From NCBI GenBank assembly GCA_017504335.1, contig JAFVRI010000078.1:1-6009 (forward strand): a stretch of DNA of 6,009 nt, given 5' to 3'. The notes beneath the pieces are model-generated. The model searched no databases and was not told the origin of the DNA. It saw only the letters and a list, made by a program, of their open reading frames with translations. The DNA is from Clostridia bacterium (GTDB lineage: Bacteria > Bacillota > Clostridia > Oscillospirales > CAG-272). The position numbers and the translations under genes are program-made. Shown here piece after piece: positions 1 to 4,915 of the stretch; the stretch's first letter is position 1, and each line of letters opens with the position of its first letter.

Positions 1-254
1 AACAAAAGATACATCATTGCGGGGGCTCTGTTGTGAGACAACAGCAGCAGAGAGAGAAGAGAGGTGGTGGCGAACACCATCCAAGGAGCGCCTCCGCCGT
101 ATTCGATGACGGCAAACACGCAAAGGAGAGAGGCAATGACTGCCATGGAGATATCGACGACCTCGATCATGGAGCCGAGCCACAAAAGGACTACACCAAG
201 TGCCGCAAGCATGGCACAGGTTGTAAGACGTTTGGTTTTTTCTTTTCCTGTCAT
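1..254 (-). CDS. Partial small integral membrane protein (N-terminal 84 codons; runs off the left edge)
   Basis: The reading frame stays open from an ATG at 254 down to the window edge, giving 84 complete codons. An AGGAG ribosome binding site at 261-265 lies 6 nt before the ATG. After a short basic start (MTGKEKTKR) the protein is strongly hydrophobic: I read segments at about residues 11-31, 37-50 and 58-74, separated by short polar turns, so it is an integral membrane protein. The layout (basic start, a TTCAMLAALGVVLL-like first helix, a Gly-rich turn) recalls small clostridial membrane proteins of the ECF-transporter S-component or YybS/DUF2232 kind. That is only an impression and no diagnostic motif is visible. 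It starts 25 nt after the J-domain gene on the same strand, so it is probably the third gene of the DUF5685/J-domain transcript. The C-terminus is outside the window and the function is unknown. Confidence 0.75.
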   Translation of the reverse strand, partial: MTGKEKTKRLTTCAMLAALGVVLLWLGSMIEVVDISMAVIASLLCVFAVIEYGGGAPWMVFATTSLLSLLLLSHNRAPAMMYLL

Positions 255-279
255 AATGATCTCCTGATGGAAAGCGGGA

Positions 280-894
280 TCAGCAGCAACGGATCAGATC
301 TCCGCCGCAACATTCGCAGCAGCAGTCGGCACAGAGAAGTCCCGAGCAAACATCGCAGCCCGAGCAGCCTCCGCCTCCCGTGGTCTGATAGCCGCCTCCG
401 TAGCCGTTTGCACGGTTTCGGAGCTGTTGCTGTGCCGCGCTGTACTCACGGTTATAGGGATCCATGGAGCAGGCAATGTCAAAGTAATGCTGAGCATCCA
501 CATAGGCACCCTGTCTGAGTGCTACGTTGCCCATGAGAAAATTCCATTCGGCATTGCGGTCGTTGACGGGAATGTTGTTGAGAAGGGTATGTGCCTGACC
601 GATATTCCCGCGGTTGATCTGACGGCGGATCTCGGCATAACGGGGAGAGCCCGAAGAACCGGAGGAGCTGTAGCTTCCGCCGCTTGAATGGGAGGAGGAG
701 CCGTTTTCGCGCATTTGCTTGATCTCCTCGTAGGCGGCATTGACCTCCTTCATTTTCTCACTTGCCAGATCGGCAAGGTCGCTGTCTCTGTATTTATCGG
801 GATGATATTTTCTCGCCAAGGCACGGTATGCCTTTTTGATCTCGTCATCCGAGGCGTCGGGGGAGACGCCCAATACCTTATAAGGATCGTTCAT
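280..894 (-). CDS. J-domain (DnaJ-like) co-chaperone with TPR-like region and cysteine-string C-terminus
   Basis: This 204-residue protein begins with a complete J domain (about residues 3-63). It contains YKVLGVSPDAS, the K-rich helix II and the HPD motif at 31-33 that stimulates the ATPase of DnaK/Hsp70. A Ser/Gly linker (64-84) follows. A helical region (85-160) has TPR-like spacing (GNIGQAHTLL, GNVALRQGAYVDAQHYF, MDPYN). A Gly-rich spacer leads to a tail with 11 cysteines in the last 28 residues (C177, 180, 183, 188, 191-193, 195, 196, 203, 204). It is not canonical DnaJ: the G/F region, the four CxxCxGxG zinc repeats and the substrate-binding C-terminal domains are absent, so it is a specialised J protein with an unknown client. 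The ATG at 894 overlaps the end of the DUF5685 gene by 17 nt and has an AAAGGA site (905-910) 10 nt upstream, which suggests translational coupling. The domain call is secure; the role of the Cys tail (metal binding or membrane association) is inference. Confidence 0.93.
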   Translation of the reverse strand: MNDPYKVLGVSPDASDDEIKKAYRALARKYHPDKYRDSDLADLASEKMKEVNAAYEEIKQMRENGSSSHSSGGSYSSSGSSGSPRYAEIRRQINRGNIGQAHTLLNNIPVNDRNAEWNFLMGNVALRQGAYVDAQHYFDIACSMDPYNREYSAAQQQLRNRANGYGGGYQTTGGGGCSGCDVCSGLLCADCCCECCGGDLIRCC

Positions 895-1789
895 CTTCTT
901 TATGTCCTTTCTTATGTCTCTTTTTTGAGGGCTTGTCGCAGGAATCCTTCGAGATCTGTTCGATGCGAAGGGGCATTCCCAGATACAGAATGTTATCTAT
1001 AATGCTCTTTACGGTGGGATTTTCAAAATCCATCAGGTCGATGGCAGCTTCCGCTTCGAAGAGCTGATTTTTCAGCGCATTGCGGATTCCTTCCTGCTCC
1101 GCCGGGGTAGGGACCCGTCCATAGAGCAAGAGAAAGGGATTGTAGCGGGATTTCTTTGCGTCCTCCTCGGCATCATCCAAGGCATCGGCGATGTAGATCC
1201 ATTTGCCCACGGCAAGTCCTGCGGATGCGGCGATCCGTCCGTCTCCATCGGGAATCCCGAACCGCATGATGTCGGACAGGATCTCTCCGAAGATCCTGGC
1301 GGGAAGATCTACGCTGGGGTGTTGTTCCTTCTCGGTTTGGGAGAGCGATCCGAGACGCTCAGCCACCGATCGGTCAAGCTCCGAAAGCCCTGCCTTTAAT
1401 GCCTTTTTCCTTGCGTGGGCGATAAAGGGACGGGCAAGGACGGCGCGGAGGCGACGAAATCCTTTTTCGTCTGCCAGATCATCCATGAGCTTGTGATAGT
1501 TCAGAATGGCTGCCGCTCCCGCGCAATAGGCGAGGGATTCGTTGTGCTTCATGTAATTGCGCTTCTTGATGGGATGCGCCATGCAGCGCCCCTGAGAAAA
1601 CTCGATCTTATCCCCGGTCAGGGCGATCCGCATGAGGGCGAGAAAGGCGAAGTCGTAGGATAGGGTCATACGGGAGCATTGTCCGGTGCATTTGCCCATA
1701 GAACGGCAAAGTCCGCAATAGGTTCCCTTGTAAAACTCATATTCCTTTACCTTCAGCTCGGGGTGATGGACCCGCACGTAACCGAACAT
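878..1789 (-). CDS. DUF5685 family protein with a cysteine cluster and two Asp-rich, isoprenoid-synthase-like motifs
   Basis: This 303-residue protein opens with MFGYVRVHHPELKVKEYEFY followed by YCGLC, which I recognise as the start of DUF5685, a clostridial family of unknown function. Cysteines lie at 25, 28, 34, 38, 69 and 89; C25/C28 and C69 (with H72) could bind metal. The rest looks largely helical and soluble. Two acidic motifs stand out: DDLADE at 103-108 (a DDxxD pattern) and DALDDAEEDAKKSRYNPF at 202-219. The second resembles the second Asp-rich motif of squalene/phytoene synthases (DxxEDxxxxRxY). This raises the possibility of a class I isoprenoid-synthase-like fold, but no reaction is established. 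The tail (about 281-303) is Lys/His rich and probably disordered. The start is supported by GGGAGG at 1796-1801, 6 nt before the ATG. It is the first gene of the transcript that continues into the J-domain gene. Family membership is firm; biochemistry is inference. Confidence 0.85.
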   Translation of the reverse strand: MFGYVRVHHPELKVKEYEFYKGTYCGLCRSMGKCTGQCSRMTLSYDFAFLALMRIALTGDKIEFSQGRCMAHPIKKRNYMKHNESLAYCAGAAAILNYHKLMDDLADEKGFRRLRAVLARPFIAHARKKALKAGLSELDRSVAERLGSLSQTEKEQHPSVDLPARIFGEILSDIMRFGIPDGDGRIAASAGLAVGKWIYIADALDDAEEDAKKSRYNPFLLLYGRVPTPAEQEGIRNALKNQLFEAEAAIDLMDFENPTVKSIIDNILYLGMPLRIEQISKDSCDKPSKKRHKKGHKEDERSL

Positions 1790-1840
1790 GAGCAGCCTCC
1801 CTCCCGCCTTTGAAGCGTTATTTTACACATATTCTACTCT

Positions 1841-1869
1841 ATCATACCGCAAAAGCATCAAAAAAGCAA
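1841..1869 (-). promoter_or_regulatory. Sigma-A-type promoter of the DUF5685/J-domain operon
   Basis: On the minus strand TTGCTT (1864-1869) and TATGAT (1841-1846) are separated by exactly 17 nt. The hexamers match the consensus at 4/6 and 5/6. Initiation would fall near 1834, giving a leader of about 45 nt before the ATG at 1789. The site lies in the 147-nt gap after the thioesterase gene, so the operon does not depend on read-through. Confidence 0.6.
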
Positions 1870-1903
1870 TGAAGGAATTGTAAACATTTATGGAACGAAG
1901 AAT

Positions 1904-1927
1904 GTCCTGCCCGAGGTCGGGCAGGAC
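1904..1927 (-). terminator. Perfect 11-bp inverted repeat after the thioesterase gene; probable terminator
   Basis: GTCCTGCCCGA (1904-1914) and TCGGGCAGGAC (1917-1927) are perfect inverse complements separated by two bases, forming a GC-rich hairpin 9 nt after the thioesterase stop codon. Following the hairpin, the minus strand reads ATTCTTCGTTCC, which is T-rich but not a clean T-run; the plus-strand side has no T-run. A weak intrinsic terminator for the thioesterase gene is the simplest reading. The near-perfect palindrome could alternatively be a protein-binding site, being about 35 nt upstream of the -35 of the next operon. Confidence 0.6.
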
Positions 1928-1936
1928 AAGGTCGGA

Positions 1937-2656
1937 TTATCCCTCCAGTATGATCTGTGCCTCCAGACATGCGGTTCCGTTTTCGTCCAAAGTACGGAAA
2001 TAGCGGTTCTCTCCCTCCTTTGCCGAAAGGACGGTGAGCGTGCTGCCAAAGGCGCCCTCATGCAGATAGGAAAGAACCATGCCGCGAATGCGTCCGATTT
2101 CCTCCATGGGAAGAAAATCACAGAGCATATTGGGATAGCGGGTATTGTTCATATGCATATTGTAGTCCAGATCGGAATAGACCACCCTTCGCTCGCCTAT
2201 TTTTTTCAAGGGGATACCTGCGGGAAAGCGAATGCGATTGGGAAGGGAAAGCGTGACCGCCTCCTCGTCCTCAAAGGCGTAGCCCGATTCGCCCGATTTA
2301 TGCAGAGCGCCGTCCTCGGTCCCTACCAAAGCCCATGTGGAATCGGCAGAGGCGATGACCTCATCTCCGCGAAGAATCCGAAAGCTTCGCAACGAGCTGA
2401 AGCCGCGGGAGGGGCTGGTCCAGGTTTCAACCCGAATATCCTCGAAGGCATAAAGGGGGCGGTAGATCTCCAGACGGAGCTTGCTCAGGATAAAAGCCAG
2501 ATGCTTTTGATCGCGCAGGTCATCCAAGGGGAGTCCCGCGGTAGCGGTATGTCCGTTGGAGGTCTCCTGCATATAGACAAGCAGCTGAGAAGGACTGACT
2601 CTTCTTTCGGCATCGGTATCATGCCAACGGGTGCGGTAGGATTCCGAATATTTCAT
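1937..2656 (-). CDS. Acyl-ACP thioesterase (FatA/FatB-type, double hot-dog)
   Basis: This protein of 239 residues hydrolyses fatty acyl-ACP to release free fatty acids in the cytoplasm, as known for the plant FatA/FatB and bacterial acyl-ACP thioesterase family (PF01643). The N-terminal hot-dog half starts with SYRTRWHDTDAERRVSPSQL and includes the usual ETSNGHTATAG helix. The C-terminal half carries the diagnostic SDLDYNMHMNNTRY stretch, with D164, N166 and H168 at the expected catalytic positions and N170/N171/Y174 following. The length is normal for the bacterial family. The ATG at 2656 is fixed by AAAGGAG (2663-2669) 6 nt upstream. It has its own promoter and a hairpin after its stop, so it appears monocistronic; nothing nearby belongs to fatty acid synthesis. 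Acyl chain specificity cannot be read from the sequence. Confidence 0.93.
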   Translation of the reverse strand: MKYSESYRTRWHDTDAERRVSPSQLLVYMQETSNGHTATAGLPLDDLRDQKHLAFILSKLRLEIYRPLYAFEDIRVETWTSPSRGFSSLRSFRILRGDEVIASADSTWALVGTEDGALHKSGESGYAFEDEEAVTLSLPNRIRFPAGIPLKKIGERRVVYSDLDYNMHMNNTRYPNMLCDFLPMEEIGRIRGMVLSYLHEGAFGSTLTVLSAKEGENRYFRTLDENGTACLEAQIILEG

Positions 2657-2688
2657 AGCAATCTCCTTTATCGATTCATAATACCCTT

Positions 2689-2744
2689 ATTTTAACAGAT
2701 AATTATGAAGGCTTCAAGAAGATTTTTTGAATATTTTTTTGAAT
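2689..2744 (-). promoter_or_regulatory. Promoter of the thioesterase gene with an A-tract UP-like element
   Basis: On the minus strand TTGAAG (2712-2717) and TAAAAT (2689-2694) are spaced 17 nt apart, with initiation expected near 2682, about 26 nt before the ATG. Immediately upstream lie two direct copies of ATTCAAAAAA (2735-2744 and 2723-2732), 12 nt apart, roughly -41 to -62. That is where UP elements contact the RNA polymerase alpha subunit. The distal copy touches the mazF stop codon. Confidence 0.6.
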
Positions 2745-3181
2745 CAACCGATGGCGGTGGGAGGAAGCTCCTCGTTTTTCTGAGGAGCGGTGCTTGCAGT
2801 GGCACGCAGGCGGTAGGCGGCTCGCTCCTCTTCCGTGTCTCCGAGTCCGAAGCTGACGGCAATGGCGGTGTTGTCGGCATGCATCATGCTTTCGTCCAGA
2901 TGCCCCATCTTTTCCTTAAGCCTGCGTTTGTCCAGCGTACGTATCTGCTCCAGAAGAACCACCGAATCCTTAGAAAGTCCCACCTGCTCCGCATATATGT
3001 CAATGTGGGTGGGAAGTCGATTCTTTCCCATCCGCGAGGTGATTGCCGCCGCAATGACGGTGGGGCTGTATCGGTTTCCGATATCGTTTTGTATGATCAG
3101 GACGGGGCGAAGCCCGCCCTGCTCTGAGCCGACTACGGGGCTCAGATCCGCATAATAAATATCTCCGCGCTTGACGCTCAT
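2744..3181 (-). CDS. mazF: MazF/EndoA-type endoribonuclease toxin with a C-terminal extension
   Basis: This 145-residue protein closely follows the Firmicute EndoA/NdoA (MazF, PemK family) ribonuclease that cleaves single-stranded mRNA at short sequence motifs. The N-terminus KRGDIYYADLSPVVGSEQGG, RPVLIIQNDIGNRYSPT and VVLLEQIRTLDKRRL are all present. R25 and T48 occupy the positions known to be catalytic in Bacillus subtilis EndoA. Similarity ends near residue 114, and about 31 extra charged, Ala/Thr/Pro-rich residues follow (EndoA is about 116 residues long). No MazE/EndoAI-like ribbon-helix-helix gene precedes it: the 252 nt up to the divergent acyltransferase gene contain no convincing antitoxin reading frame. 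The ribosome binding site is mediocre, a GGGAG with an 11-nt spacer. The catalytic core appears intact. Whether it acts as a toxin or as a housekeeping ribonuclease is open. Confidence 0.93.
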   Translation of the reverse strand: MSVKRGDIYYADLSPVVGSEQGGLRPVLIIQNDIGNRYSPTVIAAAITSRMGKNRLPTHIDIYAEQVGLSKDSVVLLEQIRTLDKRRLKEKMGHLDESMMHADNTAIAVSFGLGDTEEERAAYRLRATASTAPQKNEELPPTAIG

Positions 3182-3377
3182 GGTATTTCACACTCCCATT
3201 CTGTTTTCCTTACAGGATTATTTTTCCCGTCCCTCTGCGTCCTTAAACACCGAAGAGATAGGAAGTTTTTTCCTCGGTCGGCGACAGAATCCGACTTCTC
3301 CTTCCCAGTGTATTTCAAAAACGGGAGGAATGTGATTCGGAAGAGAAAAATGGATACGCATGAGAGTGACGCTATGC

Positions 3378-3406
3378 TTGACAAACAAAGGAAAAAGGAG
3401 TATAAT
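3378..3406 (+). promoter_or_regulatory. Perfect-consensus sigma-A promoter of the acyltransferase gene
   Basis: TTGACA (3378-3383) and TATAAT (3401-3406) both match the consensus exactly with the optimal 17-nt spacer. Initiation near 3413 leaves a leader of only about 21 nt. This also shows that an in-frame start further upstream, at 3308, cannot be the start used from this promoter. Confidence 0.88.
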
Positions 3407-3420
3407 GAAAAAAATCATGA

Positions 3421-3426
3421 AGGGGG
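3421..3426 (+). promoter_or_regulatory. Ribosome binding site that fixes the acyltransferase start
   Basis: AGGGGG lies 7 nt before the ATG at 3434 and downstream of the predicted transcription start. It supports this ATG over the longer frame opening at 3308. Confidence 0.75.
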
Positions 3427-3433
3427 AATCGGA

Positions 3434-4501
3434 ATGAAACGAAACGGTTCGATCGATTATTTGAAATTTTTGTTCAGTATTGTGATTGTTCTCTACCATT
3501 ACGGTCTGGGCTTTTGGGGTGGATACATCGTCGTGGAAGGCTTTTTCATGATTACGGGATATCTGATGATCGGCTCGCTGATGCGGAACCGGTCGGAAGG
3601 AGAGCTTCCCGCGGACAGTACCGCAAAATTTGTGTTACATAAATACAGCGAGATCTTTTGGCCCTTGCTGTTTTCGGCGATCTCCGGATTTTTGATTTGG
3701 GAATTTTTGATTTACGAGCATACGGCAGAGCTGGCATTCACGAGAATTCCGTACCTTCTGTTTGAGGTATTTCCCGTACAGGTTGCAGGATTCTCCGGAT
3801 TCTGGGCAACGGGAGTCAGTTGGTATCTGTCTGCCATGCTGATCGCGGTAGCGCTGATCCATCCCTTCGCGAAGAAGGATCCTTTGCGATTTTCTTATAC
3901 GGTAGCGCCGATCGCTTCCATTCTGCTTTACGGATTCTTGTGCTATCACTTCGGCAATTTGGATCTGTCAAATTCCTGGGTTTTGGACGGATTGCTCAAC
4001 GGAGCACTTCTGCGTGCGGTTGCGGATATCTGCGCGGGATGTATTCTCTGGTGTCTCGTTCATCGAGCGAAGGAGAAGATTTCCATGGGAATGCGGATTT
4101 TTTATACCGTGGCAGAGCTGGCGGGTCTATGGTATCTGTTCCAAACGATCACGACGCAGGGAAAGGCAAGAACCTGGGAGGATTTCATTCTTGCTGCGCT
4201 GATCTTTGGTGTTCTTTATCTGGCGCTTTCGGGAAAAACGCTGTTTTCTCTGATCCCCGCCAATCCCGTTTCTCGCGCGATGGCAACCATCAGTACCTAT
4301 ATTTACCTGAACCACTACGCATGGAATATTTACTTTGATCAGACCTATGCCGACCGTACGCAAGAGGAAATGCTTGGCTGGTATATTTTGTGCGTGGCAG
4401 CATCCTCGTTGGCTGCATGGGGATTGACCAAGCTGACTTCGTGGGGAATCCGAACGGTGAAGCGAAGAAAAACGGAAAAAGCGGCGGTTTCCTTGAATTG
4501 A
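3434..4501 (+). CDS. Acyltransferase-3 family integral membrane protein
   Basis: From the ATG at 3434 the protein has 355 residues and is hydrophobic throughout, with roughly ten membrane segments. This fits the acyltransferase-3 family (PF01757, OafA/NodX/WecH type), whose members transfer acetyl or other acyl groups onto extracytoplasmic sugars, peptidoglycan or lipids. The first helix holds the family's K/R-x10-H motif (K11 to H22, within IDYLKFLFSIVIVLYH). Then come EGFFMITGYL (35-44), the KYSEIFWPL segment near residues 70-78 where basic residues are usual, and SWYLSAMLI (129-137). The C-terminus is basic (VKRRKTEK). No extra SGNH domain is attached. It is the only plus-strand gene here, has its own very strong promoter and a hairpin terminator, and so appears to be an independent unit. 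The acceptor molecule cannot be deduced, since no polysaccharide or cell-wall genes are adjacent. Confidence 0.88.
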   Translation: MKRNGSIDYLKFLFSIVIVLYHYGLGFWGGYIVVEGFFMITGYLMIGSLMRNRSEGELPADSTAKFVLHKYSEIFWPLLFSAISGFLIWEFLIYEHTAELAFTRIPYLLFEVFPVQVAGFSGFWATGVSWYLSAMLIAVALIHPFAKKDPLRFSYTVAPIASILLYGFLCYHFGNLDLSNSWVLDGLLNGALLRAVADICAGCILWCLVHRAKEKISMGMRIFYTVAELAGLWYLFQTITTQGKARTWEDFILAALIFGVLYLALSGKTLFSLIPANPVSRAMATISTYIYLNHYAWNIYFDQTYADRTQEEMLGWYILCVAASSLAAWGLTKLTSWGIRTVKRRKTEKAAVSLN

Positions 4502-4543
4502 AAAAAACGGCTCGTATGGCATGACGCATACGAGCCGTTTTTC
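4501..4543. terminator. Bidirectional intrinsic terminator between the convergent acyltransferase and spoVAE genes
   Basis: ACGGCTCGTATG (4507-4518) and CATACGAGCCGT (4527-4538) form a perfect 12-bp stem with an 8-nt loop. On the plus strand the stem runs into TTTTTCTTT; on the minus strand it runs into seven T (complement of 4501-4507). It lies directly after the acyltransferase stop (4499-4501) and a few nt after the spoVAE stop (4548), so it can end both transcripts. Confidence 0.93.
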
Positions 4544-4547
4544 TTTG

Positions 4548-4913
4548 CTATTTCGGTCCGCCCTTTCCGAAGAGGGCGGCAAGAAAGCCGAAGCATAGGG
4601 CGGCGGCAGTTCCCGCGGATGCCGCGGTCAGCGCTCCTGTAAAAATGCCGAGAGCGCCTTTTTCGTCGACGGCGGCTCGGATTCCCTTGGCGATCAGGTT
4701 GCCGAAGCCGCAAAGAGGTGTGGCGGCCCCCGCTCCCGCGAATTCAAGGAGAGGATCATACAGCCCGATGGCACCGAGAAGGACACCGCCCACCACATAT
4801 CCCACAAGAATCCGTGCCGGGGAGAGGGCGGTTCGGTCTAGGAGTATTTGGGCGATGACACAAAAGGTGCCACCTACAAGAAATGCCCAAAGATAGGGAA
4901 GAAACGGTTCCAT
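4548..4913 (-). CDS. spoVAE: Stage V sporulation protein AE (SpoVAEb-type), subunit of the spore DPA channel
   Basis: This 121-residue membrane protein matches SpoVAEb of Bacillus in length (about 116) and motifs. It starts YLWAFLVGGTFCVIAQILLD, followed by LSPARILVGYVVGG, IGLYDPLLEFAGAGAATPL (49-67), GFGN (69-72) and a C-terminal hydrophobic helix ending in KGGPK. I see about four membrane segments (5-25, 33-54, around 60-78 and 88-115). SpoVA proteins sit in the spore inner membrane and are needed for dipicolinic acid (DPA) uptake during sporulation and release at germination. The ATG at 4913 follows the spoVAD stop after 2 nt, and its GGGAG site lies inside the end of spoVAD, so the two are co-transcribed and probably translationally coupled. 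It is the last gene of the operon, ending at the bidirectional hairpin. Confidence 0.95.
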   Translation of the reverse strand: MEPFLPYLWAFLVGGTFCVIAQILLDRTALSPARILVGYVVGGVLLGAIGLYDPLLEFAGAGAATPLCGFGNLIAKGIRAAVDEKGALGIFTGALTAASAGTAAALCFGFLAALFGKGGPK

Positions 4914-4915
4914 TT

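Noticed and set aside
33..518. 161-codon plus-strand open frame at the left end
   Set aside because: It is antisense to both the partial membrane protein and the J-domain gene. It is His/Arg/Ser rich, as expected of an antisense frame.
2060..2695. 211-codon plus-strand open frame
   Set aside because: It is antisense to the thioesterase, with low-complexity residue use and no plausible ribosome binding site or family.
3260..3295. Two small inverted repeats (AGGAA/TTCCT and GTCGG/CCGAC) in the mazF-acyltransferase gap
   Set aside because: The 5-bp stems are too short to support a riboswitch or operator call.
3178..3384. Minus-strand frame of 68 codons ending in an ATGA overlap with the mazF start, a possible antitoxin
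   Set aside because: It needs a TTG start without a ribosome binding site, overlaps the divergent acyltransferase promoter, and its sequence does not resemble a ribbon-helix-helix or AbrB-type antitoxin.
3308..3433. In-frame 42-codon N-terminal extension of the acyltransferase from an ATG at 3308
   Set aside because: A perfect promoter (3378-3406) and a ribosome binding site (3421-3426) lie inside it, and the family's conserved first helix starts just after the ATG at 3434.
3417..3437. Six-codon leader peptide ending in ATGA at the acyltransferase start
   Set aside because: Its ATG is only a few nt from the predicted transcript start and has no ribosome binding site, so it is probably chance.
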